From Mycobacteriaceae bacterium (GTDB taxonomy: Bacteria > Actinomycetota > Actinomycetes > Mycobacteriales > Mycobacteriaceae), in NCBI GenBank assembly GCA_019749805.1, contig JAIEPH010000083.1, positions 1 through 48,849 of the forward strand: a stretch of 48,849 nt of DNA, read 5' to 3'. The notes under the pieces are model-generated. The model had not been told where the DNA came from, did not search any database, and saw only the letters and a list, made by a program, of their open reading frames with translations. Of the stretch, positions 23,565 to 32,008 are shown in pieces. The number at the start of each line of letters is the position of its first letter. The stretch's first letter is position 1. Position numbers and translations under genes: made by a program.

Positions 23565-24848
23565 GTGGGTATTTCGACGCGTGTCAATGGATCAGCTCCC
23601 CCGGACGTGCCGATGTCGGACATCGACCTCGGCGATTGGAAGTTCTGGGTCCTCGACGACGATATGCGCGACGGGGCGTTCGCCACGCTTCGACGCGAGG
23701 CGCCGGTCTCCTTTCATATGCCCCTGGAAACCCCCGGCGTGGAAGCCGGGCCAGGGCATTGGGCGGTGACCCGGTTCGACGATGTCCACTTTGCCAGTCG
23801 TCACCCGCAGATTTTCAGTTCCAGTCCCGGTATCACCATCAACGACGCCAACCCCGAGGTGTCGGAGTTCTTCGGCTCGATGATCGCGATGGACGACCCG
23901 AAGCACCTGCGGCTGCGCAACATCGTCAGCAGGGCGTTCACCCCTCGCGTCGTCGCTCGCACCGAGACGTCGGTCCGGGAGCGGGCGCGCCGCCTGGTCG
24001 AGAAGATGATCGCCGAGCATCCCGACGGCTCGGGCGAGGTCGTGACGGAGCTGGCGGGGCCGCTGCCGCTGCAGGTCATCTGCGACATGATGGGCCTCCC
24101 CGAGGAAGACCACGATCAGATCTTCCACTGGACGAACGTGATTCTCGGATTCGGCGACAAGGACATCGCCACGGACTACGAGGAGTTCGTCAAGGTCGCG
24201 ATGGACATCGGCGCATATGCGACTGCGCACGCCGAGGATCGCAGAGCGAATCCGCACGAGGACCTGACGACCGCACTGGTGCAGGCCGAGGTCGACGGTG
24301 AGCGGTTGACGTCGGCCGAAATCGCGTCGTTCTTCATTCTGCTGGTGGTCGCCGGCAATGAGACCACCCGCAATGCGATCAGCCACGGCGTACTCGCGCT
24401 GACCCGGTATCCCGAAGAACGCGCGCGGTGGTGGGCGGACTACGAGGCGCTGGCGCCGACGGCCGTCGAGGAGATCGTGCGGTGGGCGTCGCCGGTGATC
24501 TACATGAGGCGCACGTTGACCGAGGACTGCGAGCTGAGCGGCACCAAGATGGCGGCGGGCGACAAAGTGTCGCTCTGGTACTGCTCGGCCAACCGCGACG
24601 AGGACAAGTTCGCCGATCCGTGGACGTTCGATGTGAGCCGCAACCCCAATCCGCATGCCGGCTTCGGCGGCGGCGGAGCGCACTTCTGCTTGGGCGCCAA
24701 CCTAGCGCGCCGCGAGATCAGCGTCGTCTTCGAGGAGTTGCACCGCCAGATTCCCGACATCGCCGCGACAGAGGAACCTCGGCGACTGTTGTCGCCGTTC
24801 ATCCACGGAATCAAGCGGCTGCCGGTGTCCTGGACACCACCGAGATGA
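23565..24848 (+). CDS. cyp124: Cytochrome P450 CYP124 (methyl-branched lipid/sterol omega-hydroxylase)
   Basis: A 427-residue P450 that closely recalls M. tuberculosis CYP124A1/Rv2266 along its whole length: ITINDANPE, EFFGSMIAMDDPKHLRLRNI, IFHWTNVILGFGD, FFILLVVAGNETTRNAI (I-helix), EEIVRWASPVIYMRRTLTED and the heme loop FGGGGAHFCLGANLARRE. CYP124 hydroxylates the terminal methyl of methyl-branched lipids and the cholestenone side chain. GTG at 23565 is chosen because GISTRVNGSAPPDVP aligns with the known N-terminus; ATG at 23613 is an alternative. Divergent from the BVMO. No KstR box is visible in the 110-bp spacer. Confidence 0.95.
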   Translation: MGISTRVNGSAPPDVPMSDIDLGDWKFWVLDDDMRDGAFATLRREAPVSFHMPLETPGVEAGPGHWAVTRFDDVHFASRHPQIFSSSPGITINDANPEVSEFFGSMIAMDDPKHLRLRNIVSRAFTPRVVARTETSVRERARRLVEKMIAEHPDGSGEVVTELAGPLPLQVICDMMGLPEEDHDQIFHWTNVILGFGDKDIATDYEEFVKVAMDIGAYATAHAEDRRANPHEDLTTALVQAEVDGERLTSAEIASFFILLVVAGNETTRNAISHGVLALTRYPEERARWWADYEALAPTAVEEIVRWASPVIYMRRTLTEDCELSGTKMAAGDKVSLWYCSANRDEDKFADPWTFDVSRNPNPHAGFGGGGAHFCLGANLARREISVVFEELHRQIPDIAATEEPRRLLSPFIHGIKRLPVSWTPPR

Positions 24849-24901
24849 CGTCGTCACGGTCGGCACGGTTTGTCTGACCCGCGGCCGGGCACCCATGAAA
24901 G

Positions 24902-25999
24902 ATGCAATCGGAACACTTCAAAACGCTGCTGACCTCACACGGCCCGTACGGATCGGTCTACTTCGATGACTCGCACAACACCGAGGACGCTACCGCTGCG
25001 CTCGAGATCAAATGGCGGACGATCCGCAAGGAGCTCGAGCAGCAAGGTGCTGATGCAGCGTTGACCGACAGCATTGAGCAGGCCGTCATCGGCAGTCGCC
25101 CACCCGTTGGCCGCAGTGGTCGCGCCGTGATCGCGAGCGCCGAAGGCGTCCTGGTCAACGAGCATCTGATTCGACCCGCGGGCCCGGTCGTCCGGGTGTC
25201 GCCGCTGCCCTACCTCGTTCCGGTGGTCGAACACGGCGTCGACAAAGCGACCTACGCCGTGGTGATCGTCGATCACGAGGGTGCCGACATCACGCTGTGG
25301 CGCGAAGGGACCGCGGTTTCCGACACCGTCGACGGCGATGCGTATCCGGTGCACAAAGCATCCGGTGCGGAGTCGGCGGGGTACGGCGATCCGCAGCGCA
25401 CGGCCGAAGGGGCGCGACAGCAGAACATCCGCACCGTCGCAGACCGGCTCGAGAAGCTGGTCGATGACGCCTCGCCCGAGATCGTATTCCTCGTCGGCGA
25501 GGTGCGATCACGTAGCGACCTCACTGCCGAGTTGCCTGAACGTGCCGCGTCAAGGGTTGTCGAGCTGCGCGTCGGAGCGCGGCACAGCGGATTCGACGAC
25601 GACGCGCTGCAATACGAGATCGAGCAAGAGTTCCTGCGGCGCCGCGTGACCGTGATCGATGATGCCGCACAGCGATTCACCGCCGAAATCGGCCGCGGGT
25701 CAGGTCTCGCGACGGAGGGATTCGACGGTGTGACGGCCGCACTCCGGGCCGGTGCGGTCGACACCTTGATCATTGGCGAACTGGGCGACGCGACCGTGGT
25801 TGCGGATGACGACATGACCGTCATCGCGCCCAACCCGAATGTCCTTTCCGAACTCGGCGCTGCGCCGGCTCAGACGCTGCGCGCCGACGAGGCCCTGCCC
25901 ATGGTCGCGATCGCCACCGACGCTTCCCTGGTCCGCACGGACGAGCGCCTCTCGCCCAAGGATGGCATTGCGGCGGTCCTGCGGTACGCCCTGCCTTGA
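24902..25999 (+). CDS. Rv2629-like protein (baeRF / eRF1-like fold)
   Basis: A 365-residue protein resembling M. tuberculosis Rv2629: GPYGSVYFDDSHNTEDA at the start, GRAVIASAEGVLVNEHLI, YAVVIVDHEGADITLW, VFLVGEVRSRSDL, AEIGRGSGLATEGFDGVTAA and DTLIIGELGDATVV. The family belongs to bacterial relatives of archaeo-eukaryotic release factor 1 (baeRF2) and may act on ribosomes or peptidyl-tRNA; Rv2629 belongs to the dormancy (DosR) regulon in M. tuberculosis. No DosR palindrome was seen in the 53-bp gap after cyp124. The stop abuts the convergent HAD gene in a shared TGATCA. Confidence 0.85.
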   Translation: MQSEHFKTLLTSHGPYGSVYFDDSHNTEDATAALEIKWRTIRKELEQQGADAALTDSIEQAVIGSRPPVGRSGRAVIASAEGVLVNEHLIRPAGPVVRVSPLPYLVPVVEHGVDKATYAVVIVDHEGADITLWREGTAVSDTVDGDAYPVHKASGAESAGYGDPQRTAEGARQQNIRTVADRLEKLVDDASPEIVFLVGEVRSRSDLTAELPERAASRVVELRVGARHSGFDDDALQYEIEQEFLRRRVTVIDDAAQRFTAEIGRGSGLATEGFDGVTAALRAGAVDTLIIGELGDATVVADDDMTVIAPNPNVLSELGAAPAQTLRADEALPMVAIATDASLVRTDERLSPKDGIAAVLRYALP

Positions 26000-26701
26000 T
26001 CAGCGGGCTCCCACCAGGTTGGCGAGTGCCGCGATCGGCGTGTCATCGAGGTGCTGGCACAGATCGATGGCGTCCTCGAACACCTGGTGGGCTCCGGCCT
26101 CTTGAAGTTCACACTTGGACACTCCGCCGCTGAGCAGAGCAATGGTGACCACACCGGCGCGTTTGCAGGCCTCGACGTCCCACACCGCATCACCGACGAA
26201 CACGGCGTGCGCGGCATCGACTTCGGCACGCTCGAGGGCGACGTTGATGATGTCGGGCTTCGGCTTGGCGGTGTCCACATCGGCCGACGATGTCATCGCC
26301 GACACCAGGTGATCGCACTCCAGCACGTCGCGCAGGATGGCGAGCTCGTCATCGGGCGCCGATGTCGCCAAAACGACCTGCACGCCTAGCTTTTCGACCG
26401 CCTCGAGAAGCCCGCGTGCACCGGGTAACGGGCGCAGCAGCGAGGCGCTCTCCTTGTAGTACCGGGAATGCAGGTCCTTCGCGCGTTCCTGGACATCGTC
26501 ATCGGCTCCCTCGGCGAGTGTCTTGACGAGGGTAGTGCCATCCATGCCTATGCACCGGTGGATACGCCAAGCATCGACCTGTCTATCGAGATCGGCGAAT
26601 GCTCGGCACCAGGCTTGCACGTGCTGGTAGTTCGAGTCGACGAGGGTGCCGTCGATGTCGAACAGCACCGCTGCCGCGGGTTCCCTCTTGCTCGGCGTCA
26701 C
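26000..26701 (-). CDS. HAD-family phosphatase (phosphoglycolate phosphatase-like)
   Basis: A 233-residue HAD hydrolase. Motif I is VLFDIDGTLVDS (Asp15, Asp17), motif II the Ser in VVLATSAPDDE, motif III Lys in DTAKPKPDI, and motif IV VFVGDAVWDVEACKRAG. A C1 cap lies between about 30 and 95. It probably dephosphorylates a small sugar or glycolate phosphate. The start is GTG at 26701, overlapping the upstream gene's stop by GTGA. It is back-to-back with the Rv2629-like gene, sharing a TGATCA stop palindrome. Confidence 0.88.
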   Translation of the reverse strand: MTPSKREPAAAVLFDIDGTLVDSNYQHVQAWCRAFADLDRQVDAWRIHRCIGMDGTTLVKTLAEGADDDVQERAKDLHSRYYKESASLLRPLPGARGLLEAVEKLGVQVVLATSAPDDELAILRDVLECDHLVSAMTSSADVDTAKPKPDIINVALERAEVDAAHAVFVGDAVWDVEACKRAGVVTIALLSGGVSKCELQEAGAHQVFEDAIDLCQHLDDTPIAALANLVGAR

Positions 26702-27135
26702 GAACGCAGATGCTCCTGCGTTGCGGGACGCTGCTGTGGCGTCGCGGGCGTGTCGGCGCGCACATCGTCTGTATTGCCGGGGGCGGTTTCGGCGGTGCTG
26801 CCCTTCGGATCCAGCTGGTCCACCCGCTCGCGGTGCGCATCGAGTTCCTCGCGGGACGAGTCCACGGCCTCGCGGTGGCTACGCGCGTTGTTCTGCAGGC
26901 GCGCGGCCTCGGCGGCCTTCGCCTCCGCCTCCGCCTGCGCGGCCTTCGCTTTCGCCTCGGTCTCGGCGGCCACGGCTTCGCGCTTCTCGAGATGTTCTGT
27001 GCGCTGCCCGATTTCGCCCCTTAGCCGTTCGGCTTCGGCGCGCCGGCGTGAGTTGCGAACGGTCCATGCGACGAACGCGATGACGACTATCGCCGCGACA
27101 GCGACAACGATCCAGATGATGGCGTTGCTATCCAT
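26698..27135 (-). CDS. Membrane-anchored coiled-coil protein, unknown function
   Basis: A 145-residue protein. Residues about 5-26 are one membrane span (AIIWIVVAVAAIVVIAFVAW), then a basic stop-transfer RNSRRR and a long charged helix with Ala/Glu/Lys heptads (residues about 30-105). The tail is polar and low-complexity. The ATG has AAGGAG 6 bases upstream. It is coupled to the HAD phosphatase by a 4-bp overlap. No family recognised; it may act as a scaffold or membrane tether. Confidence 0.75.
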   Translation of the reverse strand: MDSNAIIWIVVAVAAIVVIAFVAWTVRNSRRRAEAERLRGEIGQRTEHLEKREAVAAETEAKAKAAQAEAEAKAAEAARLQNNARSHREAVDSSREELDAHRERVDQLDPKGSTAETAPGNTDDVRADTPATPQQRPATQEHLRS

Positions 27136-27254
27136 GTCGGCTCCTTCGAATTGCCCCGGGTCACGACGATTGACGAACCCGCCAATTCTGCGGATGCCCG
27201 TACGTCGATACGTCTAAACCGCAGCGGGACGCAGGAAGCGGATGTCGGCCGGAA

Positions 27255-27656
27255 CTACTGGACGATCAAGGTGCCCTTCATGGACGGGTGGTACACGCAG
27301 TAGAACGCGTATTCTCCTGGCTCGGTCGGCGCGGTGAGTGTGCCCTGCTCTCCGGCGTCGACGTGCACGTCGAACTTGTCGTCGGTCTCAGACGTCACGG
27401 AGTGCTCGGCCGAGTCGTCGTTCTTGAGGGTGATCGACGCGCCCGGTGCGACGGTGATCGGATCGCCGAAGCTCATGTTCGCCATCGTGATCGTCGGACC
27501 CGACGCCTCGGTGGTGCTGCCGGTGGATTCGGGGCTCGCGGTCGCCGTCGCGGTGCCGCTATCGCCCTCTGAGGTGGTGTAGCTGGATTCGCTGCCGCAC
27601 GCGGCGATCGCGGCGGCCAGGCAAATGGTCACGCACACCAGCAAGATGTTCTTCAT
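27255..27656 (-). CDS. Cupredoxin-domain lipoprotein
   Basis: A 133-residue precursor. Signal peptide and lipobox A-I-A-A-C place the lipidated Cys at 20; a Ser/Thr-rich linker of about 30 residues follows, then one plastocyanin-type domain (residues about 54-133). Type I copper ligands are His85, Cys120, His123 and Met126 (EHSVTS; FYCVYHPSMKG). It should be a small electron carrier or copper-binding protein outside the membrane. AGGAGA is 4 bases before the ATG. No partner oxidase is nearby. Confidence 0.88.
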   Translation of the reverse strand: MKNILLVCVTICLAAAIAACGSESSYTTSEGDSGTATATASPESTGSTTEASGPTITMANMSFGDPITVAPGASITLKNDDSAEHSVTSETDDKFDVHVDAGEQGTLTAPTEPGEYAFYCVYHPSMKGTLIVQ

Positions 27657-27730
27657 CGCGTCTCCTGAAGTCGAACACGATTATCGACCGGTTACGGTCC
27701 AAACCGGGCGCTTTCTGCAACCCCGCCGGA

Positions 27731-28123
27731 TCAGACCGTCGCGGTGAGCGGCCCGACCGGCGTGCACACCGGCTGCGGCGGATTGCCGGTGTTCGCACAT
27801 CCCCGGCCTGTCGAGACGTAGGTGGCGCCGGGCTGGTACGGCGCATAGAAGACCTGCGCCGGCAGCACTCCGTTGTCCGCCTGGCATTTCGGGGGCCCGG
27901 GGCTGCCCTGCATCTGGAGACAGGCCACCGAGAGGTAGACGTTGGATCGCTCGCACGCTCCCGGCGAAATCGTCGCGGTGACCATGCTCGTGCCCGACAC
28001 GTCCACGACGTGCGGCGGGGACAAATTGTAGGTGCAGGTGGGCGGGGGTTCGGCGGCGGCGATGGCGGTGCAGGCAAGCGGCAGCGTCGCTGCGGAGATG
28101 AGTAACGTCAGCGACCGGATCAT
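27731..28123 (-). CDS. Secreted Cys-rich hypothetical protein
   Basis: About 130 residues. A signal peptide (MIRSLTLLISAATLPLAC, cleavage near AIAAA-E) is followed by a small domain with six further cysteines (CTYNL, GACERS, ACLQMQG, PKCQAD, GCANTG, VCTPVG), suggesting disulfides. Family unknown. An alternative GTG at 28141 overlaps the stop of the DUF1275 gene by GTGA, so it is probably co-translated with it; ATG at 28123 was chosen because it gives a cleaner signal peptide. Confidence 0.72.
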   Translation of the reverse strand: MIRSLTLLISAATLPLACTAIAAAEPPPTCTYNLSPPHVVDVSGTSMVTATISPGACERSNVYLSVACLQMQGSPGPPKCQADNGVLPAQVFYAPYQPGATYVSTGRGCANTGNPPQPVCTPVGPLTATV

Positions 28124-28137
28124 TCCTGGATCGTAGA

Positions 28138-28827
28138 TCACCGCAGGTAATGCTCGTCGATGATGAACAAACAGAGTGTGATGGCCAGGAATCCGGCAGG
28201 CGGCCAGATCGCATGCACTCCCCAGGTGACGCTGGCGAACGAACCCGCGAGGGCGCCCACCCCGAAGACGGAGATCAGCGCACCATAGACCCCGAACGCG
28301 CGCCGTGACTCCGCGTGTTTCTCGACGAACGCGTCATACCCGGACTCCATGAGGCGCATCAGGTTGCCCGTGGTCGCGACCGGCAGATAGGCCAGGTCTC
28401 CGATGTTGCGGAAGAGGCCGATCTGCATCGCCGCCAGGAAGGAGATCGGCACGGTCACGTAGCTGTGGGGCACCGAGGCGGGGACGAATCCGATGATGCC
28501 CAGCGAGACGGCCTGCACTGCCATGGTCCAGCGCAAAGCGTGCGGGACGAGGCGCTCGACGCGGCCGGATTTGATGTGCGATGCCAGCGCCATGCCGACG
28601 ATGAACGCGAGCAGCGGCCAAACGTGGGCGAGCGCCGCGGACCACTTGCCTTCCGACGTGTCGATCGCGCCGAAGATGACGTTCGCGGTCTGCACGTTGG
28701 CGAACACGCCACCGCGCGCGATGTAGGTGTACGCGTCGAGGAATCCGTTGGCCACCGTGAGCAGCAAGGCGAACCACAGGGTGCGGGTTCGCTCGATGTC
28801 TTGTGGGCCGGTCGGCACGCCACCCAT
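28138..28827 (-). CDS. DUF1275 (YoaK-like) membrane protein
   Basis: A 229-residue polytopic protein with about six spans. The DUF1275 hallmarks are near the N-terminus (GFLDAYTYIARGGVFANVQT, then ANVIFGA) and in the middle (QIGLFRNIGDLAYLPVATTG, then NLMRLMESG). Function is unknown; it is often called a YoaK transporter-like protein. It overlaps the following secreted-protein gene by 4 bp. Confidence 0.87.
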   Translation of the reverse strand: MGGVPTGPQDIERTRTLWFALLLTVANGFLDAYTYIARGGVFANVQTANVIFGAIDTSEGKWSAALAHVWPLLAFIVGMALASHIKSGRVERLVPHALRWTMAVQAVSLGIIGFVPASVPHSYVTVPISFLAAMQIGLFRNIGDLAYLPVATTGNLMRLMESGYDAFVEKHAESRRAFGVYGALISVFGVGALAGSFASVTWGVHAIWPPAGFLAITLCLFIIDEHYLR

Positions 28828-28859
28828 GCCGACAACCTAGTCTGTGCCGCCGGGGCGGC

Positions 28860-29966
28860 CTAACCCGCACCCAGCGCGTTCAGCATGCCGGTGGCAGCTC
28901 GCGGCCAGGTGAACTGTTCGGCGCGGCGTCGGGCATCGTTGCGCCGCAACCGCTCTGGACGGCTGATGATTGACGTCACCGCTTGTGCGATGGCATCCGG
29001 GTCGTTGTCTGCTGCGGCACCACTTTCGGCGGTGAGAAGTTCCGCGAGCGCCGACGTCCGCGAAACCACCGCCGGCGTACCGCAGGCCAACGCCTCCAAC
29101 GCGGCAAGGCCGAACGTTTCGTGCGGACCCGGCGCGATCGCGACGTCGGCAGTCGCCAGGATGGTGGCCACGGTGTCGCGGCACCCGATGTAGCCGGTGA
29201 AGTCAACAGGCAGGCGGGCGGCCTGGCGTTCGAGCCTGGCGCGCATCGGGCCTTCGCCGACCACCACGAGGCGGGCGTCCACACCCGAGTCACGCAGGGA
29301 GGCAACGGTATCGATGCTGCGGTGAGCGTGCTTCTCCATCGACAGCCGGCCGCAATGCACCAGCAACGTCTGCTCTGGGCGGGCCCACTGTCGGCGGACC
29401 GAGCTGGATCTTCGGCGGGGATGGAATTGGTCGAGGTCCACGCCGAGTGGCACCGTGACCACATTCGTGGCGTCGATTCTGTCGAACTCCTCACGCGCGA
29501 ACGCCGTGGTGCACACGACCGCCCCGTAGCTCTCGGCGGTGCGGCGGTTGGCCGCGTCGGCGACCGAACGGGCAGCATGCGCCGGAAGTACCTGCCCGAC
29601 AAGGCGATCGAGCCGTTCATGGGAGATCATCACCGTGGCGATGTCGCGCCGCCTGCCCCATTCACCGAGCGAGCGCAGGGTGAGGCGGTCGGACACCTCG
29701 AGTGCGTCGGGCGCCAGCTGCGCCAGCAGTTCGGTGACGGGTCCGGGCAGTACGGCACGATATCCACCGGTGAACGGGATGAGCCGAGCCGGCAGCGAGA
29801 TTCGAACGACTCCCGACGGCAACTCGTGCCATTCGAATGTTCGGCCCGGCACCACCAGGAAGACGTCGTGTCCGCGGGCACAGTACTCCGCACCGAGACG
29901 ATCCACCGCAGTGCGCAGGCCCCCCGAACGCGGGCCGTAGAAATTCGCGACCTGTGCTACCCGCAT
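28860..29966 (-). CDS. GT4 glycosyltransferase, PimC-like mannosyltransferase
   Basis: A 368-residue GT-B enzyme. MRVAQVANFYGPRSGGLRTA is the N-terminal Rossmann start; HCGRLSMEKHAHRSI, VVVGEGPMRARLE and HETFGLAALEALACGTPAVV form the nucleotide-sugar site. It resembles PimC (GDP-mannose-dependent, third mannose of phosphatidylinositol mannosides) known from some M. tuberculosis strains. PimA/PimB/PimC cannot be separated by eye with certainty. ATG at 29966 was chosen over 29990 because it gives the canonical MRV start. The next gene lies 32 bp away on the same strand. Confidence 0.85.
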   Translation of the reverse strand: MRVAQVANFYGPRSGGLRTAVDRLGAEYCARGHDVFLVVPGRTFEWHELPSGVVRISLPARLIPFTGGYRAVLPGPVTELLAQLAPDALEVSDRLTLRSLGEWGRRRDIATVMISHERLDRLVGQVLPAHAARSVADAANRRTAESYGAVVCTTAFAREEFDRIDATNVVTVPLGVDLDQFHPRRRSSSVRRQWARPEQTLLVHCGRLSMEKHAHRSIDTVASLRDSGVDARLVVVGEGPMRARLERQAARLPVDFTGYIGCRDTVATILATADVAIAPGPHETFGLAALEALACGTPAVVSRTSALAELLTAESGAAADNDPDAIAQAVTSIISRPERLRRNDARRRAEQFTWPRAATGMLNALGAG

Positions 29967-30065
29967 GAGCTGAATTTGACCCGGACGCATGTGCGGTCAA
30001 CAACGCGACGTCAACCGGTGGGATAACACACCGTGAACACCCGAGTCTCCGTGTCGATAGGGCGT

Positions 30066-30977
30066 TCAGGCGACGTGCGCGGTGAACCAGTCCTGCACCC
30101 GGCGCCAGGCATCCTCGGCGGCGGTGGCGTTGTACCGGTCGCCAGTGTCGTTGAAGAACGCATGGTTGGCGTCGGGTTCGGTGACCAGTTCGAACACCAG
30201 GCCAGCTTTCTCCAGCGCCGCCCGTGCGACCGGCTCCGTTGCGTTGACGCGCTGGTCTTGGCCGGCGTAGATACCCAGCACTGCAACATCTTTGGAGCCT
30301 GAAAAATCCGGGTTGTCGGGCGTCGGCCCGTAGAACGGCACGGCGGCGGCCAAACGCGGCTCACCAGAGGCCAGCAATCGCCAGACGAAACCGCCACCCA
30401 TGCAGAAGCCCACCGCGGCGACCTTCTTGTCCGGCACCCTGCGCTGGAGTTCGTCGATTCCCGACTTCAGATCCGCCAGGGCAGTTTCGGGCGCCAGCTT
30501 GCCCAAGGCCGCCGTGGCTTCGGCGGGATCGGCGAACGTACCCGTGCCGCCCTGCGCGGACAGCAGGTCGATCGCCAGCGCGGAGTAGCCGATGCCGGCG
30601 AATCGCCCGGCCACCGAGCGGATGTAGTCGTTGAGTCCCTTGTTCTCGTGGATGATGAGGACTCCCCCACGCGGCTCGGCGGCGGGCGCCCAGGCCGCCT
30701 GCAGTTTCCCACGGGGTCCGGCCCAGGTGATCGGCGTAGACGGGACGGTGTTCTCCGATCCTGGCGGCGGTGTGCTGACGGTGGCCGGCTCGTTCGACGT
30801 CACGGGCGCGTTCGACGTCGGTTGCCTGTTCTCGCCGCACGCCGCAATCAACGCGGTCGCCGCCGCGGTGCCGACGCCGAGCAGTGCCAGCCTGCGTAAG
30901 GCTTCGCGTCTGGACAGCAACCCGTCTACGTGATCGGTGGCGATTTCTTCTGCGATATACCGCTGTAACGGGGTCAC
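30066..30977 (-). CDS. Dienelactone hydrolase-family lipoprotein with twin-arginine signal
   Basis: A 303-residue protein. SRREALRRLALLG (Arg23-Arg24) looks like a Tat signal and ALIAAC47 like a lipobox, so it is probably exported folded and lipidated. The catalytic core is a DLH fold: nucleophile Cys192 in VGFCMGGG, Asp241 in YAGQDQRV, His272 in DANHAFFND. DLH enzymes open enol-lactone rings, though exported homologues have unknown substrates. GTG at 30977 (MTPLQRYIAEEIATDHVDG) fits close homologues; the reading frame runs further upstream but overlaps the divergent SDR start. Confidence 0.88.
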   Translation of the reverse strand: MTPLQRYIAEEIATDHVDGLLSRREALRRLALLGVGTAAATALIAACGENRQPTSNAPVTSNEPATVSTPPPGSENTVPSTPITWAGPRGKLQAAWAPAAEPRGGVLIIHENKGLNDYIRSVAGRFAGIGYSALAIDLLSAQGGTGTFADPAEATAALGKLAPETALADLKSGIDELQRRVPDKKVAAVGFCMGGGFVWRLLASGEPRLAAAVPFYGPTPDNPDFSGSKDVAVLGIYAGQDQRVNATEPVARAALEKAGLVFELVTEPDANHAFFNDTGDRYNATAAEDAWRRVQDWFTAHVA

Positions 30978-30995
30978 TTTCGCAAGTATGCACTT

Positions 30996-31920
30996 GTGGA
31001 CTGGACTCCGGATGCAGATGCGCTGCGCTCCCGGGTAGCCGTGGTGGCAGGAGCCACGCGCGGCGCGGGACGAGGTCTCGCGGCCGCGCTCGGTGAAGCC
31101 GGGGCGACGGTGATCTGCACCGGCCGTAGCAGCGCGTCCGGCAATGCCCAATCCGACTACGACCGCCCGGAAACCATCGAGGAAACCGCCGAACTCGTCT
31201 CTGGCCTGGGCGGCACCGGGATCGCATTGCAGGTCGATCATCTCGATGTCGACGCGGTGACCCGTCTCGCGGACCGTATACGCAGCGACTACGGCGCGAT
31301 CGACATCCTCGTCAACGACATCTGGGGCGCGGAGATCCTCAAAGGCGGCCCACCGCTGTGGAACAGGCCGATCTGGGAGCACGACCTCGCCGACGGTCTG
31401 CGGATCCTGCGGCTCGGTATCGACACCCACCTCATCACGTCGCACTGCCTGCTGCCGCTGCTGGTGTGCCGTCCCGGCGGACTGCTCGTCGAAGTGACCG
31501 ACGGGACAAAGAGTTTCAACGACGACAACTACCGGTTGTCGGTGTTCTACGACCCTGGCCAAGGTCGCCGTCAACCGGCTCGCCTACAGCCAGGGCCACG
31601 AGCTGGCGCGCTTCGGCGCCACCGCGGTAGCCGTCACGCCTGGCTGGCTGCGGTCGGAGATGATGCTCGACAACTGGGGCGTCACCGAGGAGAACTGGCA
31701 TATCGCACTGGACCCGCTGCGATCCGATGGCCCGGTCGCTCCACCGTCCTTCGCCGCCTCGGAGACACCCAGATACGTCGGACGCGGGGTTGCCGCGATC
31801 GCCGCCGACCCGCGCCGGTCACGCTTCAACCAGCAGTCCGTCACGTCGGCCGGCCTCGCGCGTGAGTACGGTTTCACCGACCTGGACGGCCGTCAGCCCG
31901 ACGGTTGGGCGCCAGGATAA
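30996..31920 (+). pseudogene. SDR-family oxidoreductase broken by a +1 frameshift
   Basis: The first 185 or so residues are a short-chain dehydrogenase: cofactor loop VAGATRGAGRGLAAALGEAG, then DILVNDIWGAE. At 31553-31555 a run of three C (GACCCTGG) replaces the expected two; removing one C continues the frame as LAKVAVNRLAYSQGHELARF and on to GWAPG at 31920. The break falls inside the catalytic YxxxK motif, Tyr at 31548-31550 and Lys at 31561-31563, so the protein as given is inactive. Either a true mutation or a sequencing error; a ribosomal frameshift has no slippery context. It is divergent from the DLH gene, 18 bp apart. Confidence 0.85.
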
Positions 31921-31952
31921 CTGCAGCTCAGACCCTACAGTAGACAAATATT

Positions 31953-31972
31953 GAAATCTGTTCACGGATTTC
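31953..31972. promoter_or_regulatory. Inverted repeat GAAATC-N8-GATTTC
   Basis: Perfect 6-bp arms with an 8-bp spacer, immediately upstream of the -35 TTGACA of the amidohydrolase promoter. It is well placed for a regulator, but no candidate gene is adjacent. Confidence 0.4.
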
Positions 31973-31973
31973 G

Positions 31974-32002
31974 TTGACACCTGCCGGTCCGCACTGTTCT
32001 AT
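31974..32002 (+). promoter_or_regulatory. Sigma-70-type promoter, leaderless for the amidohydrolase
   Basis: TTGACA (31974-31979), a 17-bp spacer and TTCTAT (31997-32002). Transcription would begin about 7 bases later, on the GTG at 32009, giving a leaderless message as is common in mycobacteria. There is no ribosome site before that start. Confidence 0.55.
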
Positions 32003-32008
32003 GACTTG

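Noticed and set aside
21688..23769. 693-codon plus-strand frame opposite the Baeyer-Villiger monooxygenase
   Set aside because: It is an antisense shadow in GC-rich DNA: Arg/Asp/Val-heavy composition, no motifs, and the minus-strand frame has a full set of BVMO motifs.
24849..24901. DosR box upstream of the Rv2629-like gene
   Set aside because: No GGGACT-type palindrome is present in the gap.
25997..26002. TGATCA as a special site between convergent genes
   Set aside because: It is simply two abutting TGA stops on opposite strands; no further structure is present.
31540..31570. Programmed ribosomal frameshift in the SDR gene
   Set aside because: No slippery heptamer or following structure is evident, and the shift falls inside the catalytic motif, so mutation or sequencing error is simpler.
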